This document shows, one piece after another, positions 48,254 to 58,283 of a stretch of DNA of 64,000 bases. The translations under genes and the position numbers were made by a program. Every line of letters begins with the position of its first letter. Position 1 is the first letter of the stretch. A model generated the notes under the pieces. The model was not told the DNA's origin. It ran no database searches and saw nothing but the letters and a program-made list of their open reading frames with translations. The DNA is from Apteryx mantelli. Lineage: Eukaryota; Chordata; Aves; Apterygiformes; Apterygidae. The DNA is taken from assembly GCF_036417845.1 (NCBI RefSeq), contig NC_089984.1, positions 2,480,001 through 2,544,000 on the forward strand, read 5' to 3'.

Positions 48254-50640
48254 GAAATCTAGGCTGTAATAGGTGGATTTCTAGATCTCGATGGTCGCTG
48301 GATAAGACAGCTGGATTTCAACAGTTCCCACTGAAATTTCAGAAGAAAGGGCCCAGAACAAACCACAAAAGCCTGATAATAAAACTTTATTTTGGTACTT
48401 ACTACAGACATCTGAAGCACGGGTACCATATACTTAACAGAAGAGATACACGTTTTAAAGAAGAGATGCAAATGAAAACAGTACTACATCCCTGGCTGAA
48501 GTGAATCACTTCAGGTCCAGTGAAGATCTAATCACCTACTCTAGAAAATTGCCACTAATAAGAGCTTCTAAAAAATTAAAACTATACAGCGTTCCTGCTG
48601 TGCCTGGGATCCCTAAGCAGTAAAGCATTACTTCTGTAGACAGTAATGCAATATGACCAGATGTGCTATTTTTAAAGCACAGCAAGTCTAAAGTTCAGTT
48701 TTAATTTTTCAAAACTAAGCATCTTGGATGTTTTGATGCAAGGGATAGAGGAGTAGGAGATCTAAGTATTCCTGCTTAGCTGAGGGATGAGGAAAAACTC
48801 TTTTGGTTCATTGGGAATAAGAAATATCAAAAATTGCTCTTACAGTTAATGAAACTAGCTGAACGGGACAAGGGTTCAACAGTATTATATGTCTGAGAAT
48901 ACTTCCAAATGGTGTTAACTGAAGTGCACCTTGATGAAGTGGAGGGAATGATAGATCTACAGGGACTGGGGGCTTCTGTGATGCTTTAGATGTTTATTGC
49001 CAGCAAAGTTGACCCATGATGTTGAAATTATGCTGATATGTGTTCTCTCCTGCTCTTCTTTAGTCCACTGCTGTCTCACTTCCCCAGTACCTGAAAGAGT
49101 AGTATTTATTTTAAATTCTTGTTGACAGTTGTGCCTAGTTTCTGTTAACTGAGAATGTATGGGATAATTGTTTGTATTATCTTGGGTACATTATCTTAAA
49201 AATTCTCCTTCCTCCTTTTGTTTTCCTCTTTTCACATTTTTGAGTTTGGGATCCTCCCTTTAGATTCCTTCCTGATCCTGACTTTTCTCCAGACTTTGTG
49301 CTCTGCCACTTGAAACAGCCAGCAGAAGATTTCTGATACAACCTGAGGTGCTCTGGAGTAGACAGGTGCAAAGGCAATTTGGGGTTGTGCTGCCAGTGAA
49401 CTGGTCGCTGGAAACATTGACTTATTCAGTGGAAACATGAACAGCTGAACCGACATCGCTCTTTCTGGGGTTACAGAGGGATACAAAGTCAAAGAGTCAC
49501 TCCCTGCACTTGCCTCTTATGTTCCCAGGGACTGAACAGTGTGTTCGCTGCCTCAGAAGAGCAACAGCCTGATACTCATGAGTGTATTGAAGGCGATGCT
49601 TTTTGCCAGCAGGACTCTCAAACCCAATACAGCCATGAACAGCAAGTTTGCTTTCTCCATTTTGATACCTGTTTTAAACAGAAGGAAAAGAGGGAAGAGA
49701 TTGTGGTCTTGCTATTAGCAGAAAAAGAAAAATCTGCAGATTATAGACAGATGAGGGAAGCAGGAACAAAGGAAAAGATAACAGAGGAATGTGGCCAGTG
49801 CAGGGAAGAGAGGAGATGTCTGACTGGCTAGGATTTTAATTCCTGTTGCTTATCTCATGGAAAACTGTCATCTATTTAACCAGTTAACCTGAAACAGCAG
49901 GTAAGTATTTGCAATTCTGACACTTCTGTACCAAAGAAAACATGTTTTTCTTGCACTGGTATTGAATCCCCAATGAAGTAACTTAATGCCACAGTTCCTT
50001 TCAGCAACTAACCTTTTGAAGAGGTGTCTGTAATGTTGCAAGCATTCACTGTTACCAGTTCTTCAGCTTTCTTTTCTGTTGTATGATTAAAAAAGACACT
50101 ATAAAATATATCTAAGCTATATAAAACAAGAATTACATAAAGTATATGTAAGACCCCCTTCCCCAGCAATGGATAAGCAGTATTGGAGAATCAGATGGGA
50201 GATCATTAATCCTGAGTTTAATTTGAAGGGAAAAGCTAGCTTCCTGCATGTGATTGCAGTGAAAAGCAAGCAAGCAAACAAACAAACAAACCTGGGACTA
50301 TTGAGTTCTCTTTTCTCAGCCTTTTAAAATGATCTTTACCACAGAAAAATTTCTCCATTAAAAATGACCAAAAATTAACCAAAAAAAATTTTGGGAAAAA
50401 AATTATGTTTACTTTTTAATTTTTGTTTCTGTGAAAGCTATTTCAGGCTTTCTTCCTGCAGGCATGTATACTTCTGTGCCTGGCAATGTTTTGCCTTAGA
50501 TAAGGCTGGACTTACAAATACTGGGGGTGGGTGGGAGGGGGAGGGGGAGGTTGAAGAAAACTCCATCTATGTTAGGTGCTTTTTAATATCTCTTGGCACC
50601 ATCTAATTAAGGACCTACATACCTTCCTGACCGTTCTTAC

Positions 50641-50673
50641 TTGTTACTGCTACATGCTCAAAGGGGACACTTC
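50641..50673 (-). CDS. Candidate second TRDC exon (connecting peptide)
   Basis: Minus-strand 33-base stretch between a TTTTCTTGCTCATGCTAG acceptor and an ACAA/GTAAGA donor, 74 bases after the end of the Ig-constant exon. It would enter in phase 1, read SVPFEHVAVT, and leave in phase 1, so it joins in frame. Short connecting exons are known in TCR alpha/delta constant genes, but there is no conserved motif to confirm this one, such as a cysteine. Confidence 0.25.
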
Positions 50674-50747
50674 CTAGCATGAGCAAGAAAACACGTTGGA
50701 AGATCTGTCTCCCAGAAACAGATTGTGTTTGGACTACAACACTGTAC

Positions 50748-51032
50748 CTGGAAGGGTTGTGCTGGCTGCAGTCTTGTTCCCCTTGTGCACAGCCTTGCAG
50801 GTCACCTCCATCTCTGGTTCCACCACAACTACCTTCAGGGTACTGTACATCCCCTCTGATGTGACAAGAGGTGCCTTCAGGTCATATACAGTGTCACCCT
50901 TGGGTACATCAAGGCTGATGTTCTTAGAGTAGAAAGTCCTTGCCAAACAAGCCACATTCACTTTGCTACTGTACTGTCTGCGTTTCCTTGATTTAAGTGC
51001 AATGACTTCCAGGGCAGACTCTTCTTGATTCT
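50748..51032 (-). CDS. TRDC: T-cell receptor delta constant region, Ig-domain exon
   Basis: 285-base exon from a GCTTCTTTTTCAG acceptor to a CTTCCAG/GTACAG donor, phase 1 at both ends as in Ig/TCR constant exons. It encodes one C-type Ig domain of about 95 residues. Cys at residue 28 (NVACLARTFYSKNISL) and Cys at 78 (MEVTCKAVHKGNKT) are 50 apart. The strand after the first Cys lacks the usual Trp, as in TRDC. The NVACLxxxFYxKxI, SxGxYSTLKV and VTCxxxHxxNKT patterns are those of TCR delta constant domains and not of TRAC, TRBC or IgH. There are two N-glycosylation sequons (NIS, NKT). The J segment 2.4 kb upstream ends with one base that joins in frame. No stop or frameshift. The transmembrane exon was not found, so completeness is unproven. 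Confidence 0.88.
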
Positions 51033-51439
51033 CTGAAAAAGAAGCATCATCTGGGGATGACTTTATTTGCTGCTCTCTTTTCGGAGAGCCAAATCACCTA
51101 CAGGTCAGAGATAGTCCAGTCAGGACTGTTCTCTGACAGCTGAATGTCTTTCTGTCACTATTTCTTCCTGTTTCCCAAAGAGCAGATCAAGGACAGTCTG
51201 CCTAAACAGAGGAGTTTAGTGCCATTCCATGTACCCCATGCATCCTGTCTTACCTCTCGCTATCCCTTCAGAAAGGAACAGGTTTCCTATAGATCCTCTG
51301 GGCATCTCAGACTGTACTAGGCACATACACTTTCAGTGAAACCTATCCCTGTCATTAATGTGGAAAACTAGGAGAAAAACCATCAAAAGAAATCTCTGGA
51401 ATGTTTGTCCCATTTTCCATTTTTTTTCTAATATGTTCG

Positions 51440-51500
51440 TGTTCCTCCCCCATGCTGGAGGTTTGGCTGCTGGAACTCAGGGCTGAGCGCTGGCTGGCAA
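51440..51500 (+). repeat. Dispersed motif, copy 1
   Basis: CTGGAGGTTTGGCTGCTGGA and then GGGCTGAGCGCTGGCTGGCA. It recurs with few changes at about 54445-54500 in the same orientation. The family is not recognised. Confidence 0.7.
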
Positions 51501-52529
51501 GGCCCCTGCCTTGCTGGCTGTGGGATCCCCCCTGGCTCCTGGCCAGGATACATTTCTATTGCATGCAGAAGGCAGTTAATATAATTATACAAGCGCTTAT
51601 GCTTCTTTTCCCCCTTAATCTTACAAAGGCACAGAATTGGCTATATATTCCGTTCTCGTACAGATCTTGGTTTTCTGAATGAAAAGTTTATGTGGAACGA
51701 ACCAAATATAATCCCTTAGCTATTCCTCAATTGAATCCTTAGGAGTAGATGCAGTGTAGTGACTATTAATGGATGTTTTCTATGTCTTTTGTGTTTGGGA
51801 AATCTCAAGAGGTTCAAGAAATAAGGTTTGTCTGTTCTTAGCTGCTTTAAATGCCACTGAACATATTCCACAGAAATATAAAAATAGCACCAAAAGAGAT
51901 AGGCTATCAGAAGTCCAGAAATCTGGAAAATCTGTTCTTGTCTTTGGAAGAACCAACAGTTTCTAAAACCTACTTTTCTGCAAAAGATTTTTCTTTTCCA
52001 TGGTTCTTGTAGAACAGGAATCATGACACAGCAATGGCTAATATAACAAGTCTCAAATTCAGAATAACCTTATTTCAAAAAGCATACAAGACAGTTTTTT
52101 GTGAGGAACCAGAACCTTGTGTGAGGTTTTCTGTGTTCTTCTGAAAAGGCAACGCCATTACTCAGTCTTAGACCCGCTCACCTGTCTTTTGTTGGCTGAT
52201 TTTTCTTGAAGGCCCTGGTGGTTATGGCGGAAGACTTCACCTCTTTGGCTGATAACTGCCAAGTTTATACTGGCCTAGACTGAGGTTGGGCTGATGGAAG
52301 CTTGCAGTATCTTCTGGTCTTACATTTGCAGATGACGATATATTAGCAGAGAAGAATGAGCCTTTTTCAAAATGGTAACTTTGGTTTCCCTGTTCTCACA
52401 GGATAGGGGTGGGATTCATTTGCCCCAAAACAGACATGTAGTGGCATATAAGATACCCTGCAGATTTGGAGACAGCTATATGGGGCTGGCAGATGTGAGC
52501 CAGCATCTAAGAGAGCCCCATGCCTGTCT

Positions 52530-52680
52530 GGAGTCTCCTTCTCTGGAGATATTCAAAACCCGCCTGGACGCGATCCTGTGCAACGTGCTCTAGGTGACCA
52601 TGCTTGAGCAGGGGGGTTGGACTAGATGCTCTCCAGAGGTCCCTTCCAACCTCAACCATTCTGTGTTTCTGTGATTCTGT
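52530..52680 (+). mobile_element. CR1 LINE 3' tail fragment
   Basis: About 150 bases of CR1 3' end, from GGAGTCTCCTTCTCTGGAGA through CTTGAGCAGGGGGGTTGGAC to the ATTCTGTG repeats. Strongly 5' truncated, recent in appearance, inside the J-C intron. Confidence 0.92.
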
Positions 52681-53443
52681 AAATAGGGATGTAAAAAGCC
52701 ACTGGACAATTGTTTCAGCATCTGGAAGCCAAGGGGAGCACTGAAAGCAGTGTTTGTGTGCGTGCGTGTTGGAGAGGAGGGGCTAGTAGGCAGCTGGATG
52801 TTTTAGGACAGTAGAAATCAACCCAGCAAACTCACCCGCTGCCCTAACTTTCATGCTCCCACACAAAAGCTTAGGAATACAGCTTAGGTCCGTACTTATA
52901 AAGAGCACCTTCAGAAGAGTGTCATTTCTAAATATAAAGGGTCTTTCTCAGATTTTGCTCACATTTCAAGCAGTTGCTAAGAAAATCTGTATGTCCTGCC
53001 TTTCTATAGGAACTATTTTCTCCTGAAACCCTTTACATCTACATTTTTTCTTTCCACACACCTTAGTGCTACAGAGTCAAAATTTCAAATGAAGGAAAGC
53101 AAACTGCTTTAACTGCATCCTAAAGCTGGGCTAAGATGCCATCTTGACTGGGCATAAACAATAGAGTGTTAAATTCTGTAGTGCATACTTCCAGGGGGTT
53201 TGAAGATCTGTGGAGTAATGATGATGCACACAGCTAGGAAACTAGCCCTGTTCTTCCTGAGAAGCTTTGTTAAGTAGATATGAGCTGAGGACTCAAAATG
53301 AACACCTGGCTGGAGCCTGCATGCTCCAGAGATACCAAGAAGCCAGAAAAATCTTGTTATGCTGCCAAATCACACAATCCCTTTGCCCCACCTCCATTCC
53401 CAACTTTTAATATATTTTTAATAGTAAAAGAAGTGAAACTTAC

Positions 53444-53495
53444 TTGGCTCAACTGAGATGGTGACTCCACTTCCAAATACCAGCTTGTCTGTTTC
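53444..53495 (-). CDS. TRDJ: T-cell receptor delta joining segment
   Basis: 52-base J segment on the minus strand encoding ETDKLVFGSGVTISVEP plus one base, with the FGxG beta-bulge motif and a CCAA/GTAAGT splice donor. The sequence is close to the mammalian TRDJ1 type (TDKLIFGxGTxxTVEP). The J-C phase matches: the final A plus AG of the constant exon gives AAG (Lys). An RSS heptamer abuts its 5' end. It lies 2.4 kb upstream of the TRDC exon and about 0.4 kb downstream of the D segment. No second J was found. Confidence 0.9.
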
Positions 53496-53523
53496 CACAC
53501 TGTTTGCACATAGTCAAATAAAG
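53496..53523 (-). promoter_or_regulatory. 5' RSS of the J segment (12-spacer type)
   Basis: On the minus strand the heptamer reads CAGTGTG (6/7 to CACTGTG) directly before the J. An A/T-rich nonamer-like block (TTTATTTGA or CTTTATTTG, 5/9) lies 11-12 bases further out. This is compatible with the 23-spacer 3' signal of the D segment. Confidence 0.6.
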
Positions 53524-53862
53524 TCCACTTTCCTTATCACACTCTAAAAGTGTATAAAATCAGGGAATGAAATGCCAGTTATTTGTCCCAAGGATCTATG
53601 CATGGAATGCCATGAAAGTTGTGAAAATTCACTTTTTCTTCCAAAACAGGGAGGGAAGAAAACAATAATATTGTAGTGGAGTGATTTCAGATACCTTGAT
53701 CAAGGCCAAACTTTTAAACAACCCTTTTTTCTTCGCTTTAGGAAACTCAGTAAGCAATATCCTTCCAGGAGAAATGGAAATGGGAAGAGAAGGCTGTAGT
53801 TCTCTCCTCCAGCACTGCAGAGCTCTGCTTCCTTAAAATGCATTGTTCCTTTTGCAGTCTCA

Positions 53863-53946
53863 GGTTTTTGTATGAGGTCTTATAGTGTTTATGTCATTGT
53901 GCCACTCCAAGTTCTCAACACCGTGATATACCTACTTACCAAAAGT
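53863..53946 (-). CDS. TRDD: T-cell receptor delta diversity segment with both RSSs
   Basis: D core of 17 bases at 53902-53918; minus strand TTGAGAACTTGGAGTGG. Its 3' side (minus) has heptamer CACAATG (6/7), exactly 23 bases, then a perfect nonamer ACAAAAACC (plus: GGTTTTTGT at 53863-53871). Its 5' side has heptamer CACGGTG (6/7), exactly 12 bases, and nonamer ACTTTTGGT (6/9). A 12-D-23 layout is that of TRB and TRD D segments; IgH D segments have 12 on both sides. It lies 0.4 kb 5' of the delta J on the same strand. The forward frames read LRTWS and ENLEW; the third begins with a stop. Confidence 0.85.
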
Positions 53947-54639
53947 GCCTCTTCCTTCCCTTTTACCACCCACTATTTCAGATGAGACAGGCAGTAACAT
54001 GCGCAATATAACGCATGAAGAAATTGGGTAGACTTTCAAACAGGGATCAAACAAGGCTGGGCAAGAGGGTGGGGATTTTATCCCCTGGGAACCTGCAGGA
54101 TTGTGATGTGGCTTTGGCAAGGCTCATGGATTTTAGCCCAATGGAAAGCCAAAAGTTGTTCAGTGTTTGCATGTTATTCTACAGCAATTAGCAAAACTCT
54201 TCTGGGCTGCAGAAGCAGTCTAGCTTTTCACTTTGAATTATTTTTTTGTTGCCCAGCAAGACGAGGACTGGGCTAAACCTGGGCTTTTAAAATTGTTATC
54301 TTTCTTCAAGGGCCAAGGCTGAGGGCAATTTGGTGCCTCAGGGAGTCCTAATCCTGCTTTTGGTAACTTGAGAAGGGGAAAGGATTGCTCTTCATTAGGT
54401 AGAGATATATTGTAGAGATAGAGATAATGTTTGTGTTTATCCCCCATCCTGGAGGTCTGGCTGCTGGAACTCGGGGCTGAGCACTGGCTGGCAAGGCCAG
54501 GCCAGCACATCAGCCTACGGGTTGAGGTCCAGATCAGCAGGGCCCATGGCCAGGCTGGGGCAGGGCTATGGTGGAGCTGGAGAATGGCACTGCTATGACG
54601 TCACAGGGATAGGGATAGACAGCCCGAGGCTGAGCTGAA
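53947..54639. other. No gene recognised
   Basis: Lies 5' of the D segment. No further D segment with paired RSSs was found. The second copy of the ~55-base motif lies at 54445-54500. Confidence 0.45.
54445..54500 (+). repeat. Dispersed motif, copy 2
   Basis: Nearly the same as 51440-51500 (CTGGAGGTCTGGCTGCTGGA, GGGCTGAGCACTGGCTGGCA). The two copies flank the J and D segments in direct orientation. Confidence 0.7.
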
Positions 54640-57600
54640 TCACACAATCACAGAATGGTTGAGGTTGGAAGGGACCTCTGGAGAGCATCTAGTCCACCCC
54701 CCCTGCTCAAGCAGGGTCACCTAGAGCACGTTGCACAGGATCGTGTCCAGGCAGGTTTTGAATATCTCCAGAGAAGGAGACTCCACAACCTCTCTGGGCA
54801 ACCTGTTCCAGAGCTCTGTCAGCCTCACAGTGAAGAAGTTCTCCTCATATTCAGATGGAACTTCCTGTGATTCAGTTTGTGCCCGTTGCCTTGCGTCCTG
54901 TCGCTGGGCACCGCCGAGAAGAGTCTAGCTCCATCCTCTTGACACGCTCCCTTAAGATACTTGTACACATTAATAAGAGCCCCTCTCAGCCTTCTCTTCT
55001 CCAGGCTGAACAGGCCCAGCTCTCTCAGCCTTTCCTCATAGGAGAGATGCTCCAGTCCCCTAATCACCTTCGTAGCCCTTCGCTGGACTTGCTCCAGTAG
55101 TGCCATGTCTCGCTTGTACTGGGGAGCCCAGAACTGGACACAGTACTCCAGATGCGGCCTCACCAGGCCTGAGTAGAGGGGGAGGATCACCTCCCTCGAC
55201 CTGCTGGCAACACTCTTTCTAAAGCACCCCAGGATACCATTGGCCTTCTTGGCCACAAGGGCACATTGCTGGCTCCTGCTTAACTTGTTGTCCACCAGCA
55301 CTCCCAGCTCCTTCTCGGCAGAGCTGCTTTCCAGCAGGTGAGCCCCCAACCTGTACTGCTGCATGGGGTTATTCCTCCCTAGGTGCAGGACCCTGCACTT
55401 GCCTTTGTTGAACTTCATGAGGTTCCTCTCCGCCCACCTCTCCAGCCTGTCCAGATCTCTCTGAACGGCATCACAGCCCTCTGGGGTATCAGCCACTCCT
55501 CCCAGTTTGGTATCGTCAGCAAACTTGCTGAGGGTGCACTCTGTCCCTTCATCCAGGTCACTGATGAAGAAGTTGAACAATGCTGGACCCCTGGGGGACA
55601 CCGCTAGCTACAGGCCTCCAACTAGACTCTGCGCCACTGATCACAACCCTCTGAGCTCTGCCATTCAGCCAGTTCTCAATGCACCTCACTGCCCGCTCAT
55701 CTAACCCACACTTCCTGAGCTTGCCTATGAGGGTGTTATGGGAGAGAGTGTCGAAAGCCTTGCTGAAGTCAAGGGAGACATCACCCACTGCTCTCTCCTC
55801 ATCTACCCAGCCAGTCATTCCATCATAGAAGGCTATCCGATTGGTTAAGCATGATTTCCCCTTGGTGAAGCCATGCTGACTACTCCCGATGACCTTCTTT
55901 TCCTCCACGTGCTTGGAGATGGCCTCCAGGATGAGCTGCTCCATCACCTTCCCAGGGATGGAGGTGAGGCTGACTGGCCTGTAGTTCCCTGGGTCCTCCT
56001 TCTTGCCCTTTTTGAAGACTGGGGTGACATTGGCTCTCTTCCAGTCTTCAGGCACCTCTCCTGTTCTCCATGACCTTTCAAAGATGATGGAGAGGGGCTA
56101 GCAATAACATCCGCCAGCTCCCTCAGCACTCGTGGGTGTATCCCATCAAGGCCCATGGATTTGTGGGTGTCAGGTTTGCTTAAATCATCTCTAGCCCGAT
56201 CCTCCTCGACCAAGGGAAAGTCTTCCTCTCTCCAGACGTTCTCTCTTGCCTCCAGGGTCTGGGATTCCTGAGGGCTGGCCTGAGCAGTAAAGACTGAAGC
56301 AAAGGCGGCATTCAGTAACTCTGCCTTCTCTGCATCCTTCGTCACCAGGGCACCCACCCCATTCAGCAACGGGCCCGCATTTTCCCTTGTCTTCCTTTTG
56401 CTACTGATGTATTTGAAGAAGCCCTTCTTGTTGTCCTTGACATCTTTCGCCAGATTTAACTCCAAATGGGCCTTAACCAGAAGAAGGAAGTATACAGAAA
56501 GTGGAAAGGGGGACAGGCAGACACGTTGTCAGAGTATGCAGGGATGCGACGAGGAAGGCTGAGTTTTGCCAGGAGCTCCTTGCTCATCCATGCAAGTCAT
56601 CTGCCTCCTTTGCTTGACTTCCTACTCATAGGGATGCTCCGATCTTGAGCTTGGAGGAAGTGATGCTTGAATATTAACCAGCTCTCTTGAACCCCCTTCC
56701 TTCTAGGGCCCTAACCCATGGGATTCCTCCGAGTAGGTCCCTGAAGAGGCCAAAGTTTGCTCTCCTGAAGTCAAGGGTTGCGATCCTACTTGTTGCCCTG
56801 CCTCCCCCTCGCAGGATCCTGAACTCCACCATCTCATGGTCACTGCAGCCAAGGCTGCCGCCAGCCTTCACATCTTCCACCAGTCCTTCTTTGTTTGTTA
56901 GTACGAGGTCCAGCAGCACACCTCTCCTTGTTGGCTCCTCCACCACCTGTGTCAAGAAGTTGTCACCAATGCTCTACAGGAACCTCCAGGACTGTTTGTG
57001 CCTAGCTGTCTTGTCTCTCCAGCAGATATCAGGGTGGTTGAAGTCCCCCATGAGAACCAGGGCCTGGGATCGTGAGGCTACTTCCAGCTGTCTGTAGAAG
57101 GCTTCATTGACTTCCTCTTCCTGATCAGGTGGCCTGTAGTAAACACCCACAACAGTGTCACCCATGCTAGCCTGCCCTTTAATACTTACCCATAAGCTCT
57201 CAACTCGCTCTTCATCCACACCTAGGCAGAGCTCAATGCATTCTAGTTGCTCTCTCACATAAAGAGCAACTCCACCACCTCGCTCTCCTGGCCTGTCTTT
57301 CCTAAAAAGCATGTAGCCATCCATGACAGCACTCCAGTCATGCGAGCTATCCCACCGTGTCTCTGTAATTGCAATGAGATCACAGCCCTGTGACCGCACA
57401 CACATCTCTAGTTCTTCCTGTTTATTCCTCATGCTGCGTGCATTGGTGTACAGGCATTTCAGAGTGGTGATCGAGCATGCAGGTTTCCCAGGAGGGATAC
57501 AAGAGGATCCTCCATAGCCATGTCCCATGCGCACTTCCCTGGCTGCATGCACCCGCTGGAGGCATCCCGACTTGAGCTGTGTTTTGCCAGCTACCCTGTC

Positions 57601-58283
57601 ACTATAACTCTCCCCTTCCCCCATCTTTCCTAGTTTAAAGCCCTCCTTACCAGGTTGGCCAACCTGTTGGCAAAGACACGCATGCCCCACTTAGTGAGGT
57701 GGATCCCATCTCTCGCCATCAGTTGTCGATCTTCAAACAGGGTCCCATGGTCGTAGAAACCAAAACCCTGTTGCCGACACCAGCAGCGCAGCCAGTTATT
57801 AACTTGGAAAGTCTGTCTCCTCCTCCTCCTCTCATCCATCCCCCTCACTGGCAGGATTGAGGAGAAGATGACCTGGGCTCCCAGACCCTTGACCACCATC
57901 CCCAGAGCTCTGAAATCCTGTTTGATGGTCTCCAATTTGCCCTTGGTGTCATTAGTGCCCACATGGAAGAGCAGCAGAGGGTAATAGTCTGACGAGTGGA
58001 CAAGCCTTGGCACTCTTTCTATGATATCTCATATACGAGCCCCTGGCAGGCAACAAACCTCTCTAGACAAGAGGTCAGGTCGGCAGATAGGTGCCTCCGT
58101 CCCCTGCAGCAGGGAGTCCTCCACAACAATCACCCACCGCTTCTTCCGGGTGTTCCTGCAAGGCACAGGGCCTGTTGTCCCTGTTACTTCCCTTGCCTCA
58201 TTTAAGAATTGTGTCCAGAGGGCAAGGACATCTGGAGTTTTGCTGAGACCTTCAGTCCTTGGAGCTGAACAATCACGAGTGGT
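54640..58283 (-). mobile_element. CR1 LINE copy C, chimeric
   Basis: Nearly full-length CR1 in minus orientation. Its 5' part (56266-58283: ORF1 esterase, endonuclease, linker) is the inverted-repeat partner of CR1 B. Its 3' part (54640-56265) does not match B closely but is nearly identical to CR1 A, sharing A's deletion at the GVPQGSS junction and A's 3' variants. It has the stop shared with B in the endonuclease (near 56976) and a 1-base deletion near 56099 not present in A. It carries the 86-bp inversion at about 56475-56560. Dead as an autonomous element. Confidence 0.95.

Larger units (their letters stand above)
45937..50640. other. No gene recognised; expected 3' exons of TRDC not found
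   Basis: Lies 3' of the TRDC exon in its transcriptional direction, so the transmembrane exon and 3' UTR should be here or nearer. I found no exon with a TCR-delta-like transmembrane segment. Simple repeats are listed separately. Confidence 0.4.
51033..53443 (-). other. J-C intron of the TCR delta cassette
   Basis: 2.4 kb between the J donor (CCAA/GTAAGT) and the TRDC acceptor. It holds a CR1 tail fragment (52530-52680) and one copy of a ~55-base dispersed motif (51440-51500). No additional J with FGxG and a donor was found. Confidence 0.7.

Noticed and set aside
51080-51110. FGSP motif on the minus strand as a second J
   Set aside because: Does not match FGxG, has no donor and no RSS.
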